Shown: positions 1-11,570, numbered from the stretch's first letter. The stretch: 64,000 bases of DNA from Myxocyprinus asiaticus (GCF_019703515.2 NC_059346.1:51544001-51608000), one strand, 5' to 3'. The notes: generated by a model not told the origin, from the letters alone. Numbers and translations are program-made.

Positions 1-73
1 CTACCTGTACACACAAAAAGGATTTGGACTAGATTAGATCTGGTTTTATCAAAATTAATGGGCGAGGCTATAA

Positions 74-410
74 CACAGACACACGCACGCGCTGGTGTGG
101 CTATCATTAGGAGGACTCTCCATAGACGGTGATTTTTATACTACAGATTCTATCCCCTAACCCCAACCACACCCCTAAACCTAACCCTCACAAAATACTT
201 TCTGCATTTTCACATTAAACAATGCGTTTTGTTTTTTTTTTTTGTTTTTTTTTTTTTAAGTGATTTGAATTATGGGGACACTAGAAATGTCCTCATAAAC
301 CACATTTATAGCATAATACCCTTGTATTACCCATTTGTAACCTAAAAAATTTTTTCCCCGTAAACCACCCAAACCCACCCACACACACGAATGTGTGAGA
401 CTATAACAGA
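74..410 (+). repeat. Dispersed teleost repeat (CCTAACCC / GGGGACA type)
   Basis: The segment has the runs ctaaccccaacc, cctaaccctcacaaaat and ggggacactagaaatgtcct. These are typical of a short non-coding interspersed repeat common in fish genomes, which often ends in CA repeats, as here. I see no coding potential. Family assignment is from memory only. Confidence 0.5.
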
Positions 411-468
411 GCATGTGTCAAATTAAAAAAAAAAAAATACATTTTTATATATATAAGCCACAATGCAG

Positions 469-489
469 CACACACACACACACACACAC
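469..489. repeat. (CA)n microsatellite
   Basis: About ten CA units, following an A-rich and AT-rich stretch. Confidence 0.9.
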
Positions 490-519
490 TTCAAGGTCAG
501 ACCAAATTCTTAGTTTGAC

Positions 520-1168
520 CCCACTGTGAAAAAATGTATGTTTGTGTGGGAGCTGCACACCATGGTCAGGTTTGACTGTACGCATATTGTGGCATCATTG
601 TAAAATCCCACCCTTCAACACAAATGGCTTAAACAAAATGCTACAATTTTACAAATAATTGATTTTTATATTGTCTAAATATATCCAATGCATAACTTGT
701 AAATTAAGTTTGTTACAACACTGTCTTATAGAAATCAGCCAATGAATGGAGCACTGAAGCCATCTAATGGCCAGTTAATGTTTCATGTAATTGTTATGTT
801 ATTCCAGCAGATGTCACCAGAGACCCCCAATGCATGACAGTTTGATGATTTGACAAACGTTAAATGTACTGAAATGAAGGTTTTTATTGAAGTGAAGATA
901 ACATAAAATGTGCTTATTTTTATATGAACACGAATGGAGCAATTGAGTAATTTAGAGATAAATAAGGTTAAAAATACCATAACAATCCCAAAAGAAATGC
1001 ATAATTTTAGTGTTGTTACTTAAGTGAAGGTAGTGTTATTACATTTCTTTAAAAAATATTGGGGTTTCCACATTTTAAGTTTTGGGTCAAATTTGACCCG
1101 AACAGATGCAACATGGTTTTCTATTGATAAGTATACAAGGGTTAATATTCCAAGCTGCAATTCCTCAC
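520..1168. other. foxr1 3' flank or last intron
   Basis: This is AT-rich sequence downstream of the last recognised foxr1 exon. A final coding exon of roughly ten residues is expected here or beyond the left edge, because the preceding exon stops one base into a codon. I could not pick one out. Confidence 0.4.
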
Positions 1169-1401
1169 CTGGATAGTTCATGCTTCTCTTCAGCATTCTG
1201 AAGGAATCTCCTGAAAGCGAGTGGATTTCATCTCTCAGTCTCTGTCGACCGTCCAGCGTGAGGTGCCACAGACACGACTTCCTCTTCCCGTCTCCAGACA
1301 CCTGCTGTGGGGTCTTCTTGAAACTGTTGCTGAAGCACAGATTATGGCGGATTGTGTTTTTCCACCCATCTGGAGCTGTAATGAAAAAGGGGAAGTGCTC
1401 T
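1169..1401 (-). CDS. foxr1: foxr1 coding exon 5 (forkhead, second half)
   Basis: Acceptor CTCTAG|AGAGCA restores Arg at the junction. Contains EHFPFFITAPDGWKN, RHNLCFSNSFKK and SCLWHLT, then a helical tail (RLRDEIHSL). Donor ATCCAG|GTGAGG, so another exon must follow. Confidence 0.9.
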
Positions 1402-4400
1402 CTAGAGAGAGAAAACAATGAATGAAATATCTGAGAAACACCACAAAACATCATTCATGTCATTAGATTAAGAATGGATGGGAAAACAGTAAAGACAAGG
1501 TGAGCGGTGTTTCTCCCTGCAAAAGTCGCTACCAGAGACCATTTAGCCAGAGACAGACCACTGGTATAAAAATTAAATGGGAGAAACTGGAATGGCCAAC
1601 ACCCAACGGCTGTAGAAAAGGAAGTCCCACCTTACAGGTAAAAGAGCCAAATCACCTTTTAGATGATTCAGACATTGCCTGTTAGTCAAGTTGAGAACAC
1701 GCATGCACATCAGTTAAATCAGCATGGAAAACAGCGTTTTTTGTGGCGTCACCTGAACTAAAGAAGCACAATTTATGATACCATTGTTGTCAGATTTTAC
1801 TACTGATTTGAAGCAGGTTTTAAGATTGTGATCTTGACCAACCGTTTTATCCCTATTCAAGTAGATAGGATAAAATAGCTGCACAGGAGCATTCCAAAGA
1901 TGGCCGCCAAGTGGACTGACTTGCCTAGAAAGGGACTGTCACCACATAGATGTTAGGATGTACGGTGTTGTTGCCATTGTTTTGCGATATGATAGCTTAG
2001 GTGTTTTGTGTGTTTTCTTGTGCTTTGCTACAATGATCTTGGTAGTTTCTCGCTAAGTGCGTCTACACACTAGAGCGATTAGTGACTCTCCATCATGCGA
2101 CCTAAAAATGAGAATGTTTCAACTTTTGCTGCAATGCACTCTGACGTTGGCATGCATTGACCAATGAGAATCTCGGAAAGGTGGGACTAGCTGCGCTGTG
2201 AAATTGAAAAACATGTACGACAAACTATTCATTCCCTGTCCTTCATTATGTCGCTCTGCCAAGCTACAAAGACAGTTATTGTAGGTAGAGAGCCTGGAGA
2301 AGTGTTTCAGTGTTTTCTGGTACATTGTCGAAAAGTTCCATTTTAGACACGCCTTCCACATGGACCTTTCGCATTCCCATATGCCAAACACTCCGTTGGA
2401 GCTTTCCCTGGTGTGTAGTAGACACCCCAAGTTGTTCTGGGTGGTTGCTTTTCCAAAGTTTTCCTGACCAATCACTGGGCTCCATGATGATTCTGATTGC
2501 CACTGGACAGTCACATTTACAAATCGCATGGCAAAATTCCATGGGTGAAGGCGGCCTGGGTGGATATTGAGCATGTAAAACCAGCAAAAAAAAAAAAAAA
2601 AAACTGACAAGCAGCCTCTTTTTAATGCACTTTATAATCAGGGAGAGTGAAGTTATAAAGAAACTCACTGCTAATATATACTTGTCCATTGTAAATATTC
2701 AGTGCAGCTAGTACGAAGCACCGCCCACACATAGGTCACTGTCAAACCAAGCAACTTCCAATTGGTCAATGCGGCGAATTCGCCGGTCAAAGTTTACCGT
2801 ATTTGGCAACATCTGCAAGTTTAGTCAATGATATCAACGTAACTATCCTCTGGCCATCGCTTCATGTCATATACGCACTCAGGTAAGGCACTGTGAAAAA
2901 GACAGTCATCAAGACTCTAAAGTATTGATTTTGGCAGTATGGAGGGAGCCACTTGTTTCTTCAGAATTTTAACACATTTATTTAGCTAACATCACATTAT
3001 CTGCTAAAAGACATATGCTGATGGAAGTGAAAACACTGGATACCGGAAAATGAAAACAGGCTTCCCTTATGAATCGTGGAACACTTCTGCGATCTCAGGT
3101 GTTCTGAGATGAGTTTTCAACAGTTCTTTTTAATTTGACATGACATCTAAAAATAATGCAGCACTCATGCACAAGACACTGAAAAACCAGCGAGATGCGG
3201 CACAACAGCCAAAGACGTCTGTGTAGTGCAAGTTAACATAGAAAAGCAATTGAAAAACAGAGTGGATGGATGCAAAAATTTCAGTGTGAAAGTTGCTTTG
3301 GATAAAAGTAAATGGTTCAAATCCCCCATTTCTCACAATAGTAATAGTGATTCTTGTTTTAGCATCCACTACTAATAATGATATAAAAGAGCATTGGGAC
3401 CTGGTGAAGTTATAGATCTGCTGCACGTTAAGACTCCCGGACCGGCTGCTGCTGAGCGCCATGGCAATGAGGATGCAGTAGTTAACAGGTGGCCGAGGCC
3501 ACCCGCCGCTCTTCAGGTTCATACTGTCCTGCAGGGCTCTCTGAAGCCGTCGGTTCTGTGTAAGACCCAGCTTGCGAGTGGTCTGTCTTGGTGTCTTCAC
3601 CTTTCGAGCACCCTTCACCTTATGACAAACAGGCACATCTACAGAGGAAGCGTCGTCTTCATCTGTGAGCTATGACAAGAGACAAGACATTCTTCAGACC
3701 AGTTAACCAGATTTTAAATGTTATTATTGCCAAAGCAAATGGCAAGAGTGAATTCATTCTGTGAAATCATGGCTAAGGATTAGTTCCCACAAATATGAAA
3801 ATTCTGTAATTTACTCAAAGGTTTGAAACAATGTTGGGTAGAACGCTATATACTTTCACTGTATGGAAAAAAGATGCAATAAGAGTAAATGGAAACAGAG
3901 GCTGTCAGTCTTTAACAATATGCCTAATATCTCCTTTGTGTTTCACAGAAGATTGGAAGTCACACAGGTTTGGAACAACATGAGGGCTGGTAAATGACAG
4001 AATTTTCATATTTGGATGAACTATAAAGTCAACATGAAATTGCACTCACAACTAGTTTTTCTTATGTAATGTGACATTTCTGAGTGATTAAAGAGAAAAG
4101 GTAGGGCAGGACTTGATTTTATCCATCAGGAATATTAGAATTGATTTGGAAAAGTGGGCATTTCATTCTAGAATACAACTAGACCTGATTGCGAGTTCGC
4201 AATCGATAGTGAAGAGTATGAAAATGTTTGTCCCAGGTATTAGACCATATTTTTTTGAACCTTTATCTGTTGGGAACCAAAATGGTGACCTGGACACTTA
4301 ATGTCAAAATCCTAAAGAACATCTCAATGCATCCCAATGGAAACGATTTTTGAAAATGTATGATTTGCAATTGTTGTTGGAACCTTTCCTATAAGCCTAC

Positions 4401-4640
4401 CTGGCATTAAATTACTACTTGAATTCTTGGCAACATTTTAGTAAGGCTGCATTACCTACCTACAGCATTAGCTATTTGACTATTGGTTGACATTATTTTC
4501 CCCACCCGTGTGGCCTTGCTGACGCAAGTGGAAAAAGTAGGTTGTGATTTTGATGAAAGATTATAAAGACATTGTTTTATTTATTTAAAATAATATGCTC
4601 TGAATAATTGTGCACAATACCCAGAATGTGTCTAAGAGAG

Positions 4641-4705
<65 letters not shown>

Positions 4706-6069
4706 ATTAAAACCACCTGCCTAATATTGTGTAGGTCCCCCTCGTGCCACCAAAACAGCACGAACCCGCATCTCAGAACAGCATTCTGAGATGATATTCT
4801 TCTCACCACAATTGTACAGAGTGGTTATCTGAGTTACCGTAGACTTTGTCAATTCGAACCAGTCTGGCCATTCTCTGCTGACCTCTCTCATCAACAAAGC
4901 ATTTACACAAACAGAACTGCCCCTCACTGGATGTTTTTAGTTTTTGCATCATTCGGAGTAAACTCTAGATACTGTTGTGTGTGAAAATCCCAGGAGATCA
5001 GCAGTTACAGAAATACTCAAACCAGCCCATCTGGCACCAACAATCATGCCACAGTCAAAATCACTGAGATCAAATTGTTTTCCCCATTCTGTTGGATGAC
5101 ATGGACATTAACTGAAGCTCCTGACCCGTCAGCATGATTATATGCACTGTACTGCTGCCACACGATTGGCTGATTAGATAATCGCATGAATAAGTTGGTG
5201 TAGCTAATAAGTTCTCAGTGTGTGTATATAAGTAAATATAGGGTCCATTTTGACTTTGTTGACTTGAAGCTCAGCTCCATTCACCCCAACACAAATCATC
5301 TCTCATTTGGAGACAAAAACAGGCCATTAACATAACATACTGTAATATCAAAATCCATATGCAAACAATGCATTATCAGAGAGCTATGTAATACTGCTTT
5401 ACTCATACCTGATACTCGCTGGAGAGGGAGGTATTGTGCACTGACTCATTCAGGCATGTTTCATCAGGTAGAATCACTGGGCGCAAACTTTGTTCCAGAA
5501 CAGGTGTGGTGAGTCTTGGCACAGCTGCCAGAGTTGCCGGTTTTGGGGGTGTTGGTGTTTTGGGGTAACTAGTAGGGTACTTTATGGGGCAGGCTAAACT
5601 GGGATTCACCATCAACCATAGATTAGGTTGTATTTCAGGCTCTTTATAAGAAACAAAAACATTACAGTTGAAGTGCGCAGGTGTGAAACATTGAACGTTT
5701 GACAACATTGTTGAAGAGAGAAGCGGTCTCTGTTAAAGCCCACTAGAGAGAAACGCACCTTTGGCATTGTGAGGGAGCTGATAGTTGATGTCAGTTCCGG
5801 GTAATGATCTTCTAGAGATTCTCGCGTAATGCCACTGCGCCAGATACTGGTCACTCCGTTTGTCATCTGCGAAACCAGGATGATTTTATGATGCTGAGAA
5901 ACCAGTTAGTTTTCATGCTCGACTGAGATATTCAGTCAGTTAAATTACCGTGATAAAACTGGTCGGTCGTTGTCGTTAATTTTATTTCTTCGTTCATATC
6001 CCAGTCATGCAAACCGGTGGCTAAATGAAGGCCGAGAAATTTATTTTTGGATTGAAGTTGTAGGTACAT
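1169..6069 (-). CDS. foxr1: foxr1, forkhead box R1 (five exons, 3' end not found)
   Basis: Forkhead transcription factor of the divergent FoxR class, a nuclear DNA-binding protein; fish foxr1 is known mainly from ovary and maternal expression. The model joins 5949-6069, 5759-5866, 5409-5641, 3401-3669 and 1169-1401, giving 321 residues with intact frame. An N-terminal conserved block reads QPNLWLMVNPSL, like the family's EPNLWMWVNPN. The forkhead domain runs from about residue 211 to 295. It contains WPRPPVNYCILIAMAL (helix 1), NVQQIYNFTREHFPFF (helix 2 and turn), GWKNTIRHNLCF (recognition helix) and SCLWHLT. An intron splits the domain between T and R. I chose the ATG at 6069 (MYLQLQ...); in-frame ATGs lie upstream (to 6171), so the N-terminus is uncertain. 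The coding end is missing: after P321 one base remains, so at least one small exon follows. Human FOXR1 lies next to UPK2, which supports orthology. Confidence 0.9.
1402..3400 (-). other. foxr1 intron 4
   Basis: Intron of 2.0 kb. Holds an A18 run near 2586-2602. Open frames near 2119-2689 on both strands show no family resemblance. No gene seen. Confidence 0.6.
3401..3669 (-). CDS. foxr1: foxr1 coding exon 4 (forkhead, first half)
   Basis: Acceptor CATAG|CTCACA. A basic linker (KVKGARKVKTPRQTTRK) precedes GWPRPPVNYCILIAMAL and NVQQIYNFT. The donor is CCAG|GTCCCA, which keeps GT but departs from consensus at +3 to +6. Confidence 0.85.
3855..4035. repeat. MITE fragment (AGTTCACCC foldback family)
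   Basis: Carries the inner and right-end signature of the family (cctaatatctcctttgtgtttcacagaag, then gtttggaacaacatgag). It ends near tttggatgaactataaag, a degraded version of the terminus. Lies in foxr1 intron 3. Confidence 0.55.
4653..4704. repeat. (AC)n microsatellite
   Basis: About 26 AC units directly after a short AT run. Confidence 0.95.
4705..5228 (-). repeat. Dispersed repeat, copy 1 (TACAGAGTGGTTATCTGAG family)
   Basis: Shares long stretches with 54256-54712: acaattgtacagagtggtta, aaatcccaggaga, agcagttacagaaatactc, gattggctgattagataat. The end resembles the cctaataaagtgg...gagtgta terminus seen in the second copy. Probably a non-autonomous DNA transposon or retro-derived repeat; the class was not determined. 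Lies in foxr1 intron 3. Confidence 0.7.
5409..5641 (-). CDS. foxr1: foxr1 coding exon 3
   Basis: Starts EPEIQPNLWLMVNPSLACP, the conserved FoxR block before the forkhead. A proline/threonine-rich linker follows. Donor TATCAG|GTATGA. Confidence 0.85.
5759..5866 (-). CDS. foxr1: foxr1 coding exon 2
   Basis: Acceptor CGCAG|ATGAC, donor AAAG|GTGCGT. The correct frame reads DKRSDQYLAQWHYARISRR. It is phase 1 at both ends and joins its neighbours without a stop. Confidence 0.8.
5949..6069 (-). CDS. foxr1: foxr1 coding exon 1
   Basis: Encodes residues 1-40, ending ...TTDQFYH plus one base. Donor CACG|GTAATT. The start could be an upstream in-frame ATG. Confidence 0.75.
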
Positions 6070-6332
6070 TTTGTCACCTACACGTAGACTCATAAAGGAC
6101 TGTATAAGTATCGCTTTTATTCGACGAACTTTTGTCCTCACATAAATAAAGAGGATTTCACTCATTATCATGGCAGGTGATCATCATTAAGCTTCATTAT
6201 TAGGCATCAAGAGTGCTCTGCATCGGAGTCTTGGCGAATGTTTTTAAACTTGAATTTGTGTAGTTTGATTTATTTGTTTTTTGCAAAAAAGCTTAATAGG
6301 CAAAAAATCTCAAGGTTTATTCTATGAATCAG

Positions 6333-6600
6333 GGGGCCGTTCACACCGAACACGTGTGCGTCCGTCTGTGCTGTGAACATACACTGACCTCTTCGACGTA
6401 TTTTCAGCGTCTCGCGCTGGAGCGCTGCGTTATTTAGACGCCATGTCAAGTTAAAAAGTACCTACAAGTTCAGCAAAACGCAGCGCTACACTGGCGATTC
6501 ATTCTTTTTGAACGGATGTCAGTGGAAGAGATGATTCAGTGCGCTGTGCTTTTGTAAGGAAACAGCTCACCACTTAATAAAATGGCCACCTGTTCACTAA
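6333..6600 (+). repeat. Left inverted-repeat arm
   Basis: Starts ggggccgttcacaccgaac and pairs with 10905-11223. It begins 263 bp upstream of the chosen foxr1 start, so it forms part of the distal promoter region. Confidence 0.55.
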
Positions 6601-7420
6601 TCTTCAACATGTTTTACACTAAACAGTCCTTTTGGAGTGACCTGTGTGTGGAGTTTACTACAATAAAATCGCTATTTTATAAGAGAAGACACGGACAATT
6701 TTGCGACAGTTATGTCAGTTTATGGCTCTCCCCATTCATTTGCATGGTATCCGTAAACTGATTCACTGTTGTAAAACTTTGAATGCGGTTCTTAGAGATC
6801 TTCAATACCGGGATATTAACCTCCACGCTTTTTACCATAGTAAAGAGCGTAAAACGGTCAGCAAGCATGTTACGACATTAAGTCACCATTTGCGAATACA
6901 AATTCATGGGAAGAGCTGTAAAATGACACCTACCTGTCCCAAAATTGCCTGTGATCTCTCTTATAAAACAATTTTATCATAGTAAACTCCACACATAGTT
7001 CATTCCAAACAGATTATTTAGTGCAAATCATTTGAAGATTAGTGGGCAGGCGATCAATTCATTAGAATCCGAATCCGAATGAGCTTCATTGCCAAGTATG
7101 CTTACACAAACAATATTTGTCTTGGTGACTGAAGCTTCCAGTGCAAAGAGAATCCAACCAGATATACAAACATACAAACATATACATTTAAACATGTATA
7201 CATATAGTGACATAAAAATAAGATATAACAGATAAAACAAGAGAGAAATATACAATGGCAATAATGTTGTTAGAATATTTTATATACAGTTATGTGCAGG
7301 TACTGTATTGAAGAAGAGGATATGGTAAAGAATATAAATGAAATATGGATATAAGTAAGAACGGATGGATTGAATATTGCATATGCTGCATTGTGCACAA
7401 TACCCAGAATGTGTATAAGA

Positions 7421-7443
7421 TATATATATATATATATATATAT
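7421..7443. repeat. (AT)n microsatellite
   Basis: AT repeat in the LINE 3' UTR. Confidence 0.9.
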
Positions 7444-7478
7444 TGACCAAAGGAATGTATTTGGGGGCAGTTAACTGT

Positions 7479-7853
7479 TCATGAGGTGGATAGCCTTAGG
7501 GAAAAAAAACTGTTCCTGTGTCTGGCTGATTTGGTTCTCAGTGCTCTGTAGTGCCAGCCAGAGGGCAACAGTTCGAAGAGGAAGTGTGCTGGGTGAATGG
7601 GGTCAACAGCCCTTTTCGTCACTTTGGATGTGTACTGTTCTAGTAGGGAAGCGCTAATAATCCTTTCAGCAGTCTGAACTATGCTTTGAAGTCTTCTGAT
7701 ATCTGATTTCGTAGCTGCACGAAACCAGACAGTTACTGAAGTGCAGAAGACAGACTCAATGACTGCTGAGTAGAACTGAATCCGCAGCGCCTGTGGCAGG
7801 TTGAACTTCCTCAACTGGTGAAGGAAGTACAACCTCTGCTGGGCCTTTTTCAA
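7479..7853 (-). pseudogene. LINE C-terminal domain
   Basis: KKAQQRLYFLHQLRKFNLP...FYSAVIESV...TKSDIRRLQSIVQTAER...LFELLPSG is the conserved post-RT region of fish CR1/Rex1-type elements. It ends at a stop. Confidence 0.8.
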
Positions 7854-8139
7854 AATTGAGTCTGTGTGGGTCTCCCACTTCAGGTCCTGTGAGATGGTAA
7901 TGCCCGTATTTTAATGGGGATATAATTTATTACAGCTGACAGTTACATGAGCAAACATGGAAGTTCACGGCTTTTTAACACTTCTGTGTACACATTTGAA
8001 GGCTGCTTATTGGATCAATACAGGTAAACGTCATATTATGTAACTACGCATTACTTTACGGAGAGTTTACGACCTACTAATTAAGTCTTGCCATAAGAAC
8101 AGGTGGTGCAACCAAATTAAGCACTGACTTAGTTACAAA

Positions 8140-8948
8140 CTAACTAGTAGTTACTAAGCCCCTAGTGCGAACTTTACGTCCCAACTTCCAGGAGACCTTA
8201 CACACAGCTGGTGCAACCCTACCCAGGAACATGAATGACTCCACTGCTGCCACAGTGCTGTTCAGAATGGTGAGCGGGGTCAATGTTGGGGTGTTCCTCC
8301 TAAAGTCCACTATCATCTCCACCGTTTTGAGCGTGTTCAGCTCAAGGTTGTTTTGACTGCACCAGACAGCCAGCTGTTCAACCTCCCTTCTGTATGCAGA
8401 CTTATCGTCATCTCGGATGAGGCCTATGACAGTGGTGTCATCTGCAAACTTCAGGAGCTTGACAGAGGGGTCCTTGGTGATGCAGTCATTGGTGTAGAGG
8501 GAGAAGAGTAGTGGGGAGAGCACACATCCATGGGGGTCACCAGTGCTGATTGTACATGTGCTGGAGGTGAATTTCCCCATTCTCACTAGCTGCTGCCTGT
8601 CCGTCAGAAAGCTGGTGATCCACTGACAGATAGAGGCAGGAACAGAGAGCTGGGTTAATTTAGTCCATAGGAGAGCGGGGCTGATGGTGTTAAAAGCCAA
8701 ACTGAAGTCAACAAATAGTATCCTAGTGTCCCTGGTCTCTCTAGATGTTGAAGTATGTAATGCAGTCCCACATTGACTGCATCATTCACAGACCTGTTTG
8801 CTCGATAGGCAAACTGCAGGGGATCCAGGAAGGGTTCAGTGATTTCTTTCAGGTGGGCCAAAACCTGGCTCTCAAATGACTTCATGACCACAGACGTCAG
8901 AGCCCTGCGATTTTGGGTTTCTTTGGGACGGGGATGATTGTGGAGCAT
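8140..8948 (-). pseudogene. LINE reverse transcriptase fragment
   Basis: Two overlapping frames cover fingers and palm: LTSVVMKSFESQVLAHL, FAYRANRSVNDAVN, then GCVLSPLLFSLY and KFADDTTVIG. The frameshift lies near 8655-8700, at the junction before AFNTI. Confidence 0.8.
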
Positions 8949-9577
8949 TTGAAGCAGCAGGGAACTTCAACCTGCTCCAGTGATCTGTTGAAGATATGTG
9001 TGAAGATGGGGGCCAGCTGGTCAGCACAGGATTTTAGGCAAGTGGGTGAAACACCGTCTGGGCCCTGTGCTTTTCTTGTCTTCTGTTTCTGGAAGATCCA
9101 TCACACATCCTCTTCACAGATCTTAAATGCAGGTTGAGTAGCAGGAGGGGTGTTGCAGGAGGTGTAAATGTTTGTGTGCTGTGAAGGTCGGAGCAGGTGT
9201 GGGGTGTGAGACTGGGCTTTTCAAATCTACAGTAAATCTACAGCTCGTCCAGATTAGTGTCTGCAGCTTCAAAAACACTCCAATCAGTGCAGTCAAAACA
9301 GCATTGTAGATCCAGCTCTGCTTCATTGGTCCATCTCTTTACAGTCCTTACTATAGCTTTAGCAGATCAGAAGAAGATGAACAAGACTGCTCTAGGGACA
9401 GAGCGATATGCATCCTTTATTGTTGTGTAGCAAAGTGATGGTATATTTCTGTCTCTGGTGGGGCATGTAATGTGCTGTCTGTATTTTGGCAGTTCATGGG
9501 TGAGGTTAGCTTTATTAAAATCTCCCAGAATAATAATAAGTGAGTCCGGGTGTTATTGCTCCATGTCTGTGATGTGA

Positions 9578-10235
9578 TCAGCCAGCTGTTAACCTAAGAA
9601 AACTCCCGTGGGGAGTAGAAAGGCTACAGTTAATAAAGAGCGCTTCCAAATTAGGACAGCACATATTCTTCAGCGTTGTTACATCTTTACACCAACATTC
9701 ATTGATATAAAAACACGTTCCACTGCCTCTCGTTTTCCCCGTTAACTCAGCAATGCGATCCGTTCTGAACAGCTGGAAGCCTGGTAGATGTAATGCGCTG
9801 TCGGGGATGGCTTCACCCATCCAGGTTTCCATGAAGCACAATGCAGCAGAATTAGCAAAGTCCTTATTTTTGCGGGTGAGGAGAAGTAATTCGTCTGTTT
9901 TGTTGGCAAGAGAGCAGAGATTCGCTAGATGGATGCTTGGCAGCGTGGTTCGAAAGCCATGCGGTCGGAGCTTGACCAGTGTGCCAACTCGCTCCCCGTG
10001 TTTGCGTCTTTTAACGCGCTTGTACAGCACCGCTGCTCCCCTGACTAAAATGTCCAACAGAACGTCCGAATAATCAAAAAACGGTAAAAGGTTGCCTGCC
10101 GTGTGCTGCCGAATATTCAGCATCTCGTCTCTGGTAAAACTGATCTGAAAAAAATTACTAAACACAGGACAGACAAACAAAAACAACAAAAGAACTGGAG
10201 AGCTCCAGACCGAGGCGGCCATCCACGGTGCCATC
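9578..10235 (-). pseudogene. LINE endonuclease N-terminal part
   Basis: Frame with SLANKTDELLLLTRKNK, ALCFMETWMGEAIPDSALHL and GSGTCFYIN followed by CCPNLEALFIN. This is the typical start of a fish LINE endonuclease. The frame is lost near 9578, and the GDFN motif recurs in another frame near 9500. Confidence 0.75.
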
Positions 10236-10242
10236 TTAGCAA

Positions 10243-10894
10243 TGGGATAGTTCACCCAAAATGAAATGAAAATTCTCTCATTATTTATATACTGCCATCC
10301 CAGATGTGTATGACTTTCTTTCTTTCACTGAACACAAACGTAGATTTTTAGAAGAATATTTCAGCTCTGTAGATCCATACAGTACAAGTGAATGGTGGCC
10401 AGAACTTTGAAGCTCCAAAAATCATATACAGTAAAGGCCACATAAAAGTAGTCCATATGACTCCAGTGGTTAAATCCATAACTTCAGAAGCTAAATGACA
10501 GGTGTATGTGAGAAACAGATCAATATTTAAATATTTAAATATTTAAAAAGAATGTGAAGTGCCAAAAGAATGTGAAAGTGAAAGTGGAGATTTATAGTAA
10601 AAAAAAAAAAAGGACTAAAATATTTATCTGTTTCTCATCCACTCATATCACTTCAGAAGATTTGGATTAAACCACTGGAGTCATCTGGATTACTTTTATG
10701 GTGCCTTTATGTGCTTTTTGGGCCTTTAAAGTTCTGGCCACCATTGACTTGCATTGTATGGACCAACAGAGCTGAAATATTCTTCTAAAAATCTTTGTTT
10801 GTGTTCTGCAGAAGAAAGAAAGTCATAAACATCTGGGATGGCATGGGGGTGAGTAAATGATGAGAAATTTGTCATTTTTGGGTGAACTGACCAT
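10243..10894. mobile_element. Foldback MITE, full copy (AGTTCACCC family)
   Basis: Left end gggatagttcacccaaaatg; right end ttttgggtgaactgacc, its inverted counterpart. The arms stay complementary inward (atcccagatgtgtatgact against gtcataaacatctgggat), so the whole 650 bp can fold back. No open frame. It directly abuts the 5' end of the LINE. Confidence 0.75.
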
Positions 10895-10904
10895 TATAAG
10901 TGAT

Positions 10905-11223
10905 GAGCTGTTTCCTCACAAAAGCAGTTTATTCAGCACACTAAAGCATTTCCTCCATAGACATTCTTTCAAAAAGAACGGCCTCTTGTCTCCTCGCTAG
11001 TGTACTGACCGCCACGGTATGCATTGCTTTGATTACATTGTAGGCTCTACTTGTTAGAAGCGCTCTGGTACAATGACGTCATATGATTGGCCTAGAGTCT
11101 CACTTGATCTAAGTTGAACATTATGCTCTCTCCTATGGAAGACAACATCTGTGCTCTGTTCTATTCGTGGCGCTGCATCTAGCTTTTTTTGAACGCAAGA
11201 ACACGTTCGGTGTGAACGGCCCC
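10905..11223 (-). repeat. Right inverted-repeat arm
   Basis: The reverse complement of the left arm is recognisable at both its outer end (cacgttcggtgtgaacggcc) and inner end (gagctgtttcctcac), with divergence between. Confidence 0.55.
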
Positions 11224-11282
11224 TAATGGCCGGGGAGACTGGGGCTAGTTGTCACACTGTTTTCTGCAGTAAAAATATTTCT

Positions 11283-11513
11283 CAGGATGGGCTGAGCTTC
11301 CCTCCCTCCAGGACATCTATACCAGGCGATGTGTAAGGAAAGCATGGAGGATCATCAGAGATCCAGCCATCCAAGCCATGGACTGCTCTTACTGCTACCA
11401 TCTGGCAGACGCACCAGCAGGCTGTGGGACAGCTTTTTCCCTCAGGCCATCAGACTACTGAACTGCTAACAACTCCTAGGACCTTAACACTAAATTCACT
11501 GGATTTCAATGAA

Positions 11514-11570
<57 letters not shown>

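Larger units (their letters stand above)
7060..10240 (-). mobile_element. Non-LTR retrotransposon (CR1/Rex1-like), degenerate
   Basis: Minus-strand LINE with endonuclease, reverse transcriptase and C-terminal segments in order, broken by frameshifts and stops. Endonuclease pieces include ANLCSLANKTDELLLLTR and, further on, ILGDFNKANLTHELP. The RT has LQFAYRANRSVNDAVN, GCVLSPLLFSLYTND and the catalytic FADDT. The 3' UTR (about 7060-7480) has the gaatgagcttcattgccaag signature and an AT repeat. The clade name is from memory. It is a dead copy lying between the arms of the older inverted-repeat element. Confidence 0.8.
6333..11223. mobile_element. Degenerate long-terminal-inverted-repeat transposon, later invaded
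   Basis: The left end reads ggggccgttcacaccgaac. The right end, reverse-complemented, begins the same way (complement at 11201-11223). Homology continues inward: left ...gtaaggaaacagctcacc near 6560-6575 matches the complement of gatgagctgtttcctcac near 10905. The arms are therefore about 250-320 bp. The interior is filled by a LINE and a palindromic MITE, so the original element was probably short and non-coding. No clear target duplication is seen. Confidence 0.55.

Noticed and set aside
2119..2689. Overlapping minus-strand open frames in foxr1 intron 4
   Set aside because: Low-complexity composition (poly-F/L from an A-run on the plus strand) and no domain resemblance.
4653..4704. Regular repeats as a possible CRISPR array
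   Set aside because: This and similar tracts are dinucleotide microsatellites without spacers, in a vertebrate genome.
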